Positions 25,209 through 33,622 of a stretch of DNA of 64,000 nucleotides are shown here, piece after piece. Each line of letters opens with the position of its first letter. Position 1 is the first letter of the stretch. Position numbers and translations under genes: made by a program. Source of the DNA: MGIIb-P sp963934015 (lineage in GTDB: Archaea; Thermoplasmatota; Poseidoniia; Poseidoniales; Thalassarchaeaceae); assembly GCA_963934015.1 (NCBI GenBank), contig CAWVWT010000007.1, positions 1-64,000 on the forward strand, in the 5' to 3' direction. The notes under the pieces are model-generated. The model saw only the letters and a list, made by a program, of their open reading frames with translations, searched no databases and was not told where the DNA came from.

Positions 25209-25228
25209 CGCACCCCTTAGGGGGTGCG
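25209..25228. promoter_or_regulatory. Hairpin abutting the MCC beta-subunit start codon
   Basis: CGCACCCC (25209-25216) and GGGGTGCG (25221-25228) around a 4-nt loop. On the minus strand the 3' arm GGGGTGCG carries the only ribosome-binding-like bases and ends one base before the ATG at 25207. It could act as a translational switch or mRNA stabiliser for the leucine operon. Confidence 0.5.
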
Positions 25229-25260
25229 ACTACGAGGTTGGCCTTGAACACTCGCCCGTT

Positions 25261-26577
25261 TCAAACGCCTAGCGTCATCCTGAGAACATCTCTCAATCCA
25301 GGAGCCAACCCAACTACGAGGAGGCACAAAATCACTAGTAAGCGCAAATGGCGGTGCCGATGTTCAAATCGTGCTGTTGCAAAGAGCCACCAGATCATGG
25401 CTGCAAGACCAAACTTGAGTACACCAAAACCCCAAGCCGTTCCCGCAATATCGATGACCTTCTGCGAGAGGACATGTTTCTCACCATATCCGTAATTCTC
25501 TAATCCTACGCTGGTTGCAAGACCATCAACCATTTGCCCATACATTGCAAGAAGGATGATTGGGAGTCCAAGGGTGGCGCGGGGTGTGAGGGATTCCATG
25601 CGTTCCCAAGTGGACGAATGTTGTCGATCCCAATCATCCAACGATACCCCTTCAGGGATGATGCCTGGCTCGAGTCCCATGTGGCGTAATTGAGAACGTG
25701 CTTTTTGCCCAGAAAACCATAGTACTACGCAAAGAATGAGGGGGCCAATAACAATCATTGCCAAAGGTACCAATGAGATTGGGGTGCGATTATTCAAAGG
25801 CTCAGTGTAAAGCATGAGCCAGCCTGATAAATGTATGAAACACCCACCAAGGCCCACCTGAATGAGGCCTTGCTCAATGGCAGTGCAGCACTCCATGAAT
25901 GGGTGGATCAAAATGATGAACAAAAGTCCGACAATGGGTGCAAGGAAGAGTGGCGAAATTATCAAAGATGTAACATCATTTTCCCAATGTCGACCTATAT
26001 CAGGCATGAACACTACAATCTGTAGACATACCAAGATGAACGCCAATTGAGTGATGGCCGTTCGATTTTCAGAACCTGCACTCTTCGACACACTATGGCA
26101 CATCCAACCTGTCACAATCACCCAAGCCGCGACTTGGAAATGTATCAGTGGTGACACGAATAAACCACCTAATCCCTCGGGGGAAAATAGGTGTCCATCT
26201 TCGTTTACTTCACCAAGTGATGCCCAAATAACCCATGGAACCAAAGCAAGTACTGAACTATCCCTTGCTGGGATTCCGATTCGCCTCAACCAACCGGAAA
26301 TAACGACAACGAAGGATACGAGCAAGAAGGAATAGGCAAGAGTATCCACTGGATTGTAACCTGCATCTCCTGATGTTGCATCCAATGTATGTGGTTCGAT
26401 GAAATAGGATTCGTATCCATCCGATAGGATGTTTCCTGGTGCGATATCTTGACCCGCAATAGCACCCAATAGTAGGATGATTGCAGTCAGAATCAAAGTG
26501 GCAGCACCGCGTTCCATCAGCGAGAATTGATGATCGGGTAATGGTACCTCCGAAAGGACCGGGCTATCGTCAGCCAT
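25261..26577 (-). CDS. DUF63-family archaeal membrane protein
   Basis: A 438-aa protein with about eight to ten membrane segments. The segment GYNPVDTLAYSFLLV with the following GIPARDSSVLALVPWVIW and EDGHLFSPEGLGGLFVSP corresponds to the conserved core of the archaeal DUF63 family, whose function is unknown. Start ATG 26577 lies 37 bp after the FKBP stop, so it may be cotranscribed with that gene. The minus-strand run continues into the leucine operon after a 53-bp gap. No catalytic motif is recognised. Confidence 0.75.
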   Translation of the reverse strand: MADDSPVLSEVPLPDHQFSLMERGAATLILTAIILLLGAIAGQDIAPGNILSDGYESYFIEPHTLDATSGDAGYNPVDTLAYSFLLVSFVVVISGWLRRIGIPARDSSVLALVPWVIWASLGEVNEDGHLFSPEGLGGLFVSPLIHFQVAAWVIVTGWMCHSVSKSAGSENRTAITQLAFILVCLQIVVFMPDIGRHWENDVTSLIISPLFLAPIVGLLFIILIHPFMECCTAIEQGLIQVGLGGCFIHLSGWLMLYTEPLNNRTPISLVPLAMIVIGPLILCVVLWFSGQKARSQLRHMGLEPGIIPEGVSLDDWDRQHSSTWERMESLTPRATLGLPIILLAMYGQMVDGLATSVGLENYGYGEKHVLSQKVIDIAGTAWGFGVLKFGLAAMIWWLFATARFEHRHRHLRLLVILCLLVVGLAPGLRDVLRMTLGV

Positions 26578-26613
26578 GGGTATCGCTCAGGTTACCACTT
26601 CAAAGCGATTGCT

Positions 26614-27309
26614 TCACTCTTCTTCGCCAACTTGGCGTGCTTCGTGAACTTCGCGGAATACAATTGTCTCGACCCCAACATGGTCACGCAATGTACGAAT
26701 AAGACTGAACTTGGTGAATGCCCAATTCTGATCGTAAGCAACAAATTCAGGGAGGGTAATGGTCAAATCATCACCATCGAAAGCGACTTCGAAACCATCG
26801 CGGCCGGTGTTGGTCTCTAGGAGTGTACTCACTTTCTCTGCACGGTCTTCAATGACCTTGACGATGCGGTACTTGTAGCGTAGTGTGCGTCCAGCAAGAG
26901 GGTGATTAAAGTCGATGCGAGCACGGCCAGCTCGAACCATTCGAAGGACTCCTTGCTTGCCGTTGATTTCGACGGGGCCACCAATAGCAAGGCTATCTGG
27001 GTCCTTCACGGAGCGTGCTAGGACATCTTGACCCATTGTCTCAACAGCAGTGGGATCGCGCTCGCCATATGCATCCTCAGGTGCAATGTCAAATTCATAA
27101 TCTGTTTCAGCATCTGCTTCAGCCAAATGGGATTCAAATCCAGCAATGAGAGTCCCAGCCCCTATGACGGTAATGAGGGGGGTGTAAGTTCGATTTTCAT
27201 CATGCTGTTCTGCCTCTTTCGCGACCGCCTCACGGGTGGTCTCGATGAGGACTTCATCATCTGCATTGTATAGGTCGTAGTCGATATGTACGATGGAACC
27301 GTTTTCCAT
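26614..27309 (-). CDS. FKBP-type peptidyl-prolyl isomerase, archaeal long form
   Basis: A 231-aa SlyD-like prolyl isomerase. The FKBP part includes VHIDYDLYNADDEVLIETT, LITVIGAGTLIAGFE and an inserted flap domain with YGERDP. It then returns to the FKBP fold with IDFNHPLAGRTLRYKYRIV. A further C-terminal domain of about 75 residues is common to archaeal long FKBPs. It helps fold proteins in the cytosol. ATG 27309 is favoured by an AGGTGA site nine bases upstream. The GTG at 27318 would lie inside that site. The protein ends EEE. A 17-bp promoter-region sequence at 27341-27357 also occurs before tRNA-Ile. Confidence 0.88.
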   Translation of the reverse strand: MENGSIVHIDYDLYNADDEVLIETTREAVAKEAEQHDENRTYTPLITVIGAGTLIAGFESHLAEADAETDYEFDIAPEDAYGERDPTAVETMGQDVLARSVKDPDSLAIGGPVEINGKQGVLRMVRAGRARIDFNHPLAGRTLRYKYRIVKVIEDRAEKVSTLLETNTGRDGFEVAFDGDDLTITLPEFVAYDQNWAFTKFSLIRTLRDHVGVETIVFREVHEARQVGEEE

Positions 27310-27340
27310 TTTATTCACCTACCCAGCATTGTGGGCGAGC

Positions 27341-27357
27341 CGGCGACCGACTTCCCC
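27341..27357 (-). promoter_or_regulatory. GGGGAAGTCGGTCGCCG element upstream of FKBP
   Basis: Reading on the minus strand this 17-mer matches 39882-39898, ahead of tRNA-Ile, with one mismatch. A TATA-like CATAAA lies immediately upstream. It ends 32 nt before the FKBP ATG, a distance suited to a core-promoter or 5'-leader element. Function is inferred only. Confidence 0.3.
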
Positions 27358-27385
27358 TTTATGAGCGTGCGTATGGGAAAGCCGC

Positions 27386-27400
27386 GAGCCCGTAGGGCTC
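27386..27400. repeat. GC hairpin at the ccmF stop, upstream of FKBP
   Basis: Perfect inverted repeat GAGCCC-GTA-GGGCTC, 6-bp arms and a 3-nt loop. It overlaps the first bases of the ccmF stop codon and lies 77 nt upstream of the FKBP start on the same strand, so it could be a terminator or processing site between the two. Confidence 0.5.
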
Positions 27401-29609
27401 ATTCTTCCTCATCTTTCTGAATTGAAGGGGTCATAATCCAATTCAATGCGGTACCAATCAGAATCAGTGTCCAACCCGTCCAAACCAAATGGCTGCCCGT
27501 CAAATCATAGATGACAACCCGAATACGATCGACTGATTCACCCTGTTGCATTGTTACCGATATCCATGAAAGGTCATTCGCTTGACTCTGGTCGAATATC
27601 ATCACAAGGTCTCCATGCGGGCGGTGCCAAATATCAGTTTCAGGTCGTGCATTGATACTACCTTCGTCAAATCGCAACATACCCGGTGTCAGCGTTGCAA
27701 TGATTTCACCCTCGGCTTCTTTTCGAACTTCCACCGTGACGATGATTTTTCCATCACCCACATCTTCATCCCATTCATCATCATCAGGACTGGTTGCTGT
27801 TAACTCAGTGAATGTGTACCAATAATCCCCATGCTCGACGGGGGTATCCTTTGCAAGCATTACGATGTGGCTTGGATCTCCGCGCTGGACCAGTGTTGTG
27901 GTGAACACGTGTCCTACCAACAAGAGGAGGATTCCAAGGTGGGCAACATGAATGGCCATTCGACGCAATTGCAGTGGTTTACGACGCAATTGAAATTCCC
28001 TATATCTCACCCATACCAATCGCGCCATTGGGGGAATTGAAAATAGAAACAACGGTAAAGCAAAACCTGCAATCATGCCTCTTGTGATTCCGTCCGAAAA
28101 ATCATGATCAGCATCACCAGGTAATGCATCACCCATCGTGTAAGCAAACAATATGCTAACCAAAATCATACCACCCAGTAATCGTGGAATTAGATGTGGT
28201 TTGACGACTTTACGCCAACTGTAAACCATAAGGCCGAGAGCTACAAGACAGAGAAGTGGCAAACCAAATATTTCGTGCCACGCGAGATTGGTGCCATCGA
28301 CTTCAGCGAGCAGCAATAGCCATGTGAGTAAAAGGAAGGGGGAACCAACTGCCAATGGGATCCATAGAACAAGTCGTTGCTGCCAACGTCCATCTTTCCA
28401 ATTCAACGGAGGATCTTCTTGATCACCCATCAAAAACATAGGTGATAAGAAACAAAGCATTCCAATGATTGTAGCGGTCACCGTTAGTAGGAAAGCCCAG
28501 TAACTGAAGAGCATTAACATCACCCCAGCGGCCATCCACACAATGCGCTCTTTAGAGGCATATTGATTCCACAACAAGAAGGCAAAAACACCAGCCAGAA
28601 TCCCAACCTCTACTGTATCCATCCACGAACCAAGAAGCGCGCCTGCAATAATCGCCAAAGGGGCCCATTCTTGCTCTTCAGAATTTGCAAAATGTCGCGT
28701 ACCCAACCACATCATACAGAACAGGGTGAGCAGATAGAGATGTACCTCAAGCCCAGCACCATCTTGAAAACCTAATTCCAAAATACGTTGAATCGGGCCC
28801 ATGGATGGGTCGATTTCACCTTCGGCAACAAACGCATGCACACTGGCCCAAACACCATTTGCACGTGTGACGAGTGTGGCATGAATGGCGAAGAACGCGG
28901 GTACAATCCCCATGCCGATAAACCAATGATCTTCATTGGCCATACCCTTGGGTAATCTGAGATGAAGCAGAACAATCAGTGAAATCCATGGTAATAGAGA
29001 ACCGGTCTCTACTGGATCCCATGCCCAATATCCACCCCAATCCAATACAGTGTAAGCCCACAGACCTCCAAGACCGACGCCGAGTGTGCCGACCCACAAT
29101 GCAGGACGTGCGAGGTGGAGGATTCTGTCTCGCGCGGGCGCACCCGGAAAGAGCATGGCTGAGATGGCATGTACACCCACACCCACACATAGTGTGTAAA
29201 AAGCAAAAATCATTGGAGGGTGAATGACCATCAAATCTGTTTGCAATAAAGCGTTCAGACCAGGGCGGGAAATCACATCGCTGGGGGTCACACGGAATGG
29301 ATTCAACATCAGTGCGATGAGGAGAAGTAGTGATGAGAAACCAACCAACAAGCGAAGTCGAAGTTGGTGTTGATTATCTGTTTCTGTCGGATGCTGTTCT
29401 CCATCGATTAGGATGAGTGCTCCCAGCATGGCAATCCAGAGTAGCAAGGGGCCCTCACGACCCGCCCAAATAGCGCTGATTCTGTATAGAAGTGGTAAAT
29501 CCGAGCCGCCGTGAAGCCAAACGTATTCGATATTCGAAAAATCGAAAAGGAAGAAAAACAACAATCCAGTAAAGGGCAACATCAATGCAATACCGAGGAG
29601 TTTTCTCAT
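27399..29609 (-). CDS. ccmF: Cytochrome c-type biogenesis protein CcmF/heme-lyase family
   Basis: A 736-aa polytopic membrane protein with about fifteen membrane segments. The heme-handling tryptophan-rich motif WGGYWAWDPVETGSLLPW is present, as in CcmF, CcmC and CcsA. The early IWAGREGPLLLW segment is also typical of CcmF. The protein attaches heme to apocytochrome c outside the membrane. A C-terminal extracytoplasmic domain of about 120 residues precedes the last membrane helix, and the protein ends DEEE. No other ccm genes lie in the window. ATG 29609 lies 4 bp after the geranylgeranyl reductase stop, so the two genes are likely cotranscribed. Confidence 0.88.
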   Translation of the reverse strand: MRKLLGIALMLPFTGLLFFFLFDFSNIEYVWLHGGSDLPLLYRISAIWAGREGPLLLWIAMLGALILIDGEQHPTETDNQHQLRLRLLVGFSSLLLLIALMLNPFRVTPSDVISRPGLNALLQTDLMVIHPPMIFAFYTLCVGVGVHAISAMLFPGAPARDRILHLARPALWVGTLGVGLGGLWAYTVLDWGGYWAWDPVETGSLLPWISLIVLLHLRLPKGMANEDHWFIGMGIVPAFFAIHATLVTRANGVWASVHAFVAEGEIDPSMGPIQRILELGFQDGAGLEVHLYLLTLFCMMWLGTRHFANSEEQEWAPLAIIAGALLGSWMDTVEVGILAGVFAFLLWNQYASKERIVWMAAGVMLMLFSYWAFLLTVTATIIGMLCFLSPMFLMGDQEDPPLNWKDGRWQQRLVLWIPLAVGSPFLLLTWLLLLAEVDGTNLAWHEIFGLPLLCLVALGLMVYSWRKVVKPHLIPRLLGGMILVSILFAYTMGDALPGDADHDFSDGITRGMIAGFALPLFLFSIPPMARLVWVRYREFQLRRKPLQLRRMAIHVAHLGILLLLVGHVFTTTLVQRGDPSHIVMLAKDTPVEHGDYWYTFTELTATSPDDDEWDEDVGDGKIIVTVEVRKEAEGEIIATLTPGMLRFDEGSINARPETDIWHRPHGDLVMIFDQSQANDLSWISVTMQQGESVDRIRVVIYDLTGSHLVWTGWTLILIGTALNWIMTPSIQKDEEE

Positions 29610-29613
29610 CGAT

Positions 29614-30840
29614 TCACCATCCGTAGTACTTCGCACGGCTGTAACCAAATGCGAGCATTGCCGGGACGATTCGACGGAAATATAGACTGGGTTTTCGAAC
29701 CAGTAGACGTAGACCAACCATTGCTTTTCCATGCGGCCCCATGGCTGACATTTCCTGAGGGAAACACCGACCCATCAATGACATCTCATCATCGCTGAGA
29801 TTGTAAAGCGCTGTCTTGCCTTTGAGGATTTTCCCATAAGGTGGAAATTCATGTTTCCATGCCGCCTGATAGGCAACGAGATGTGAACCGGAAAGATCCC
29901 CTGATTCGATTGCCGATTTTGCAGTTTGGGCTGCGAATACTGCTGATTTGAGGGCAAGGTGGGAACCACCTTCAAACAGAGGTGAGGTGAATCCTGCAGC
30001 ATCACCGACGAGCATCAAACCATCTGCATATGTTCGTTCATGTGGACCTGAAATTGGAATCGTACCTCCGAATCCACGAACAGACACTGAGCCGTCCCGC
30101 CAAGGTGGGTTTGTAATTTCAAGATCCGAGAAATGCGTGATGTCGATAAACGCGTCCAAGTCTTTTACAAGGCCTTTCTTATCCTCACTAACAAGGCCGA
30201 CATTGGCGCGACCATCGCATTTTGGAATCATCCAAAGATAGCCTTTCTTTGCATATTTCGGCCAAATGTAAAAGTCGAGATATCCATCAGTGGGAACATC
30301 ATGCATTTCGTATTGGATTCCTGCAATGACTTTCGGGCGCTCGTTGAGTTTGGTTAATTTGGAGCATACACCAGCAACGCCAGATGCGTCGATGATGATT
30401 TTTGTCGTAATGGGAAATGCATCACCCTTGCCTTCACATTGCCATCCAATGAATACACCTTCTGATTCAATGCGAGTCATTCCAGACAGTTTGTGGCCCA
30501 AATTGAGGGTCGCCCCTTCGGCAACTGCTTCATCGGCAATCCACTGTTCAAACAGGTGCTTTTCAAGGACATAGCCCGGCTCTGAAAGGCGCTTCTCAGT
30601 TCCATCGGGGAAGATGACTCGAATACCATCAACACGCTTGCTGATTACTGATTCAGGTAGTTCTAATTCGAGATTGGCAACTGCGATGTCGGACAAGCAT
30701 TCCCCACAATGGACAGGGGTGCCGATTTCGGCGTGATCCTCGATGAGAATTACCGACAATCCTGCTCGAGCAGCATGCAATGCTGCAGCACCTCCACCGG
30801 GCCCAGCCCCGACGACGAGGACATCACACTCGGTTGCCAT
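29614..30840 (-). CDS. Geranylgeranyl reductase family flavoprotein (archaeal lipid saturation)
   Basis: A 408-aa FAD enzyme with the N-terminal dinucleotide loop VVGAGPGGGAAALHAARAG. The family motif is GYLWMIPKCDGRANVG (YxWxFPK-type). A second FAD-binding element, GLMLVGDAAGFTSPLFEGG, follows. Members saturate the geranylgeranyl chains of archaeal membrane lipids, at the membrane surface. The ATG at 30840 begins directly at the flavin-binding strand. Directly followed by ccmF. The upstream divergent gene is ubiD. Length and motif order match the family throughout. Confidence 0.9.
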   Translation of the reverse strand: MATECDVLVVGAGPGGGAAALHAARAGLSVILIEDHAEIGTPVHCGECLSDIAVANLELELPESVISKRVDGIRVIFPDGTEKRLSEPGYVLEKHLFEQWIADEAVAEGATLNLGHKLSGMTRIESEGVFIGWQCEGKGDAFPITTKIIIDASGVAGVCSKLTKLNERPKVIAGIQYEMHDVPTDGYLDFYIWPKYAKKGYLWMIPKCDGRANVGLVSEDKKGLVKDLDAFIDITHFSDLEITNPPWRDGSVSVRGFGGTIPISGPHERTYADGLMLVGDAAGFTSPLFEGGSHLALKSAVFAAQTAKSAIESGDLSGSHLVAYQAAWKHEFPPYGKILKGKTALYNLSDDEMSLMGRCFPQEMSAMGPHGKAMVGLRLLVRKPSLYFRRIVPAMLAFGYSRAKYYGW

Positions 30841-30877
30841 TAGAGGGGGATACGGTCGATACGGGCCTTGAATCCCT

Positions 30878-30894
30878 CGGTGCCGTAGGCACCG
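30878..30894. repeat. GC hairpin between geranylgeranyl reductase and ubiD
   Basis: Perfect inverted repeat CGGTGCC-GTA-GGCACCG, 7-bp arms and a GTA loop, in the divergent intergenic region 37 bp from the reductase start and 44 bp from the ubiD start. Same loop as the serS hairpin but a different stem. Confidence 0.6.
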
Positions 30895-30938
30895 GCGCGC
30901 GCCCGCTGGATTTGATAGGGGGAACGTTTCCGGAGACC

Positions 30939-32780
30939 ATGGGATGGCGCCGACTCGGACGTTACCTCCGCTCGTTGGAGGACAAGGCAGACCTCATCCG
31001 AATCACACATCCTGTAGATTGTAATCTAGAAGCCGGATGCATCGCTGATAAGCTCGTCAAGAATGGTGGCCCTGCTGTCATTTTTGAGCAACCTATACTT
31101 GCTGATGGAAGTATCTCAAAATTCCCATTAGCGATGAATTTATACGGAACAAGACGACGAACTAATCTGGCATTACGTGTCGAGGAACCAAGCGAAATTG
31201 GGAGGAGATTAACAGACCTCATGAAACCTGATATCGGAACCTTTGTGAAACGGCCTTGGAAAGCTTGGCCACTCGCCATGAAGGCGCTCTCACTTCCTCC
31301 AAAGAAAGTCCGAAGGGGTGCATGCCAACAGGTCAGAATGGCTGAACCTGATCTAACCAAACTACCGATTCCTACAACTTGGCCAATGGATGGAGGGCCA
31401 TTCATTACATTGCCATTGGTAGTCACCAAAGACCCATCTACAAATGAGCATAACATGGGTATGTATCGGGCCCAAGTATTCAGCCCAACCGAAGTAGGGC
31501 TGCACTGGCAGATGCACAAGCATGGAGCCGATCATGCTGCATCTAGTGAAGGGAAAATGCCGGTTGCAATTTGCCTAGGAGGGCCCCCCGAAGTGATGTT
31601 CAGTGCAATTGCTCCGCTACCAGATAATCTTGAGGAATACATGTTCGCAGGATTGTTGGGCCAAAAACGTCTCCGAATCACCAAGTGTCTGACTCAAGAT
31701 TTGTGGATACCTGCCGAAGTTGATGTTGTCATTGAAGGATACACCATTCCAGGAGAAAATCGAACGGAGGGACCGTTTGGTGATCACTTTGGACACTATT
31801 CACTCGAAGGAGAATTCCCCGTACTCCATGTAACAGCGATAACCCACCGCAAAGATGCGGTTGTGCCCATGACCATTGTAGGTAAACCACCGATGGAGGA
31901 TGGGTATCTGGGTGAAGCAATTGGAGATGCATTTCTCCCAGTCCTGCAATTCCAACATAGAGATGTACGTAATGTGTTCTTACCATTGGAAACGGGCTTT
32001 CACAATCTCGCAATCGTTTCCTCTAAGCAACGATATCCAGCTCAAGCACGTAAAACAGCACTAGGGCTATGGGGTGCTGGACAAATGATGTTCCTCAAAA
32101 CCATCGTTGCCACAGGACCAGAGCATGATGTCAAGAATCTTGATGCGTTGCTTGACGTGTTAGATCAAAATGTTTCAATTTCCGATGACTTGATCGTGCT
32201 AGATGGAATGGTTGCTGACCAATTGGCACATGCTGCCCCGTACGAAGGTGTTCACTCTAAACTCCTAATTGATGCATCGACCCCACGGGAGCAAGCCGCC
32301 CCTAACATTTCACTTGATGGAATAAGTGGTATCTCACAGCATCGTTGGATCCGCCCATCAATGCTGGTCATCACAACAAAAATCGAAAGTGGGCCTTTAG
32401 AATCAGAAAATACAGAAGGTGTTAATGAAGATGGGGCAAAACGACAAAGGGATAAAATATCCCAATTGATGAATTCAATTTGGCAATTGAATAATTCAGA
32501 TAATCTTCGTTGGTTATTCATCACAGACGATAGCGTTGATTTAGATTCAGATGATATCATGCGAGTCTTGTTATGGCAACTTTTCTGTCGATTTGAAGTA
32601 AGCCGAGATTTGCATTATTCAGCTGAGAAGAACAGGGTTTGTTGGGATGCAACCGCCCCAATCCCTTCCGAAAATGGGAAGAAACCTGTGCGCAGGTGGC
32701 CTGCTGTTTGTATTCATAATCCAGATATACAGAAAAAGGTCGATGAATGGTATGAACTGGAGGTGAGAAAGTGGGTTTGA
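30939..32780 (+). CDS. ubiD: UbiD-family prenylated-flavin decarboxylase
   Basis: A 613-aa decarboxylase of the UbiD family, which removes the carboxyl group from prenylated aromatic acids using prenyl-FMN. The active-site loop ENRTEGPFGDHFGHYS, the upstream MNLYGTRRRTNLAL and the downstream VTAITHRKDAVVPMTIVG are typical. ATG 30939 (MGWRRLGRYL) is chosen. A longer extension is Arg/His-rich and would overlap the divergent reductase. It is followed by ubiA with a GTG start overlapping its stop by 10 bp, so the pair probably makes a quinone. About 110 C-terminal residues exceed the usual E. coli length. Confidence 0.88.
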   Translation: MGWRRLGRYLRSLEDKADLIRITHPVDCNLEAGCIADKLVKNGGPAVIFEQPILADGSISKFPLAMNLYGTRRRTNLALRVEEPSEIGRRLTDLMKPDIGTFVKRPWKAWPLAMKALSLPPKKVRRGACQQVRMAEPDLTKLPIPTTWPMDGGPFITLPLVVTKDPSTNEHNMGMYRAQVFSPTEVGLHWQMHKHGADHAASSEGKMPVAICLGGPPEVMFSAIAPLPDNLEEYMFAGLLGQKRLRITKCLTQDLWIPAEVDVVIEGYTIPGENRTEGPFGDHFGHYSLEGEFPVLHVTAITHRKDAVVPMTIVGKPPMEDGYLGEAIGDAFLPVLQFQHRDVRNVFLPLETGFHNLAIVSSKQRYPAQARKTALGLWGAGQMMFLKTIVATGPEHDVKNLDALLDVLDQNVSISDDLIVLDGMVADQLAHAAPYEGVHSKLLIDASTPREQAAPNISLDGISGISQHRWIRPSMLVITTKIESGPLESENTEGVNEDGAKRQRDKISQLMNSIWQLNNSDNLRWLFITDDSVDLDSDDIMRVLLWQLFCRFEVSRDLHYSAEKNRVCWDATAPIPSENGKKPVRRWPAVCIHNPDIQKKVDEWYELEVRKWV

Positions 32781-33622
32781 AAAATATTCTAGAATTTGTG
32801 AAAATAGAACACACCCTATTTTCCCTCCCGTTTGTCTTCATCGGAGCATGGATTGCTGGTGAGCCAACCACCATGCAACTCACATGGATTTTGATTGCAG
32901 CCACCGGTGCTAGGGGCTTGGCAATGTCTCTAAATCGTATCATCGATCGTGATATTGACGCAAAGAATCCACGCACGTCTAGTCGGCATCTGGCCAATGG
33001 AGAAATGTCCCTGAAAACTGCCTGGTCACTGTGTGCATTATTCATGGGAATGCTGCTCTTAGGTGCAGGGAAATTGAACTCAGTTGCTCTCGCCATGAGT
33101 TGGCTCCCTGTGCTTGCTTTCGTGATTTATCCCTACACAAAACGTATCACGTGGGCTTGCCATCTGTGGCTTGGTTTGTGTTTGGGACTTGCACCTGCTG
33201 GAGCTTGGCTCGGAATCGTCGGAGGTGATTTGGGGTGGGCTGCTATTACTGAATTACACTGGTACCCTACTATTTTCTGGATATGTCTTGGCGTGATGTT
33301 TTGGATTGCGGCTTTCGACCTCAATTATGCTTTGATGGATATCGAAAATGATCAGCAAAACGGAATCCAATCTTTCCCCGCTCGATTCGGTGAGCACCAT
33401 ACTCTGCGAACCAGTGTTCAATTTACCCTCTTGTGGTTTGCATGTTTTGCGATTGCAAATCCGATTGATGAAATCACATTTTTGGGTGCAGCTCTCCTCA
33501 TGTGTATCATCAATGCAGGAGTGATTATTGGACAACAACGGTTTGCTGATTTTCAAAAGATTTTCTTTTACACTAGCGTTGTCACGGGTTGGGTTTTACT
33601 TGGAGGACTGATGGCTGCATGA
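32771..33622 (+). CDS. ubiA: UbiA-family aromatic prenyltransferase
   Basis: A 283-aa membrane enzyme with about eight helices. The first aspartate-rich motif is NRIIDRDID (Asn55, Asp59, Asp63), and the second DLNYALMDIENDQQNG, matching the UbiA pattern for Mg-prenyl diphosphate. It attaches a prenyl chain to 4-hydroxybenzoate or a similar ring. GTG 32771 overlaps the ubiD stop and has AGGTGAGA just upstream. The next gene, uvrB, begins in an ATGA overlap at 33619. Partner gene ubiD supports quinone synthesis, though the lipid-synthesis UbiA members cannot be excluded on sequence alone. Confidence 0.9.
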   Translation: MGLKNILEFVKIEHTLFSLPFVFIGAWIAGEPTTMQLTWILIAATGARGLAMSLNRIIDRDIDAKNPRTSSRHLANGEMSLKTAWSLCALFMGMLLLGAGKLNSVALAMSWLPVLAFVIYPYTKRITWACHLWLGLCLGLAPAGAWLGIVGGDLGWAAITELHWYPTIFWICLGVMFWIAAFDLNYALMDIENDQQNGIQSFPARFGEHHTLRTSVQFTLLWFACFAIANPIDEITFLGAALLMCIINAGVIIGQQRFADFQKIFFYTSVVTGWVLLGGLMAA

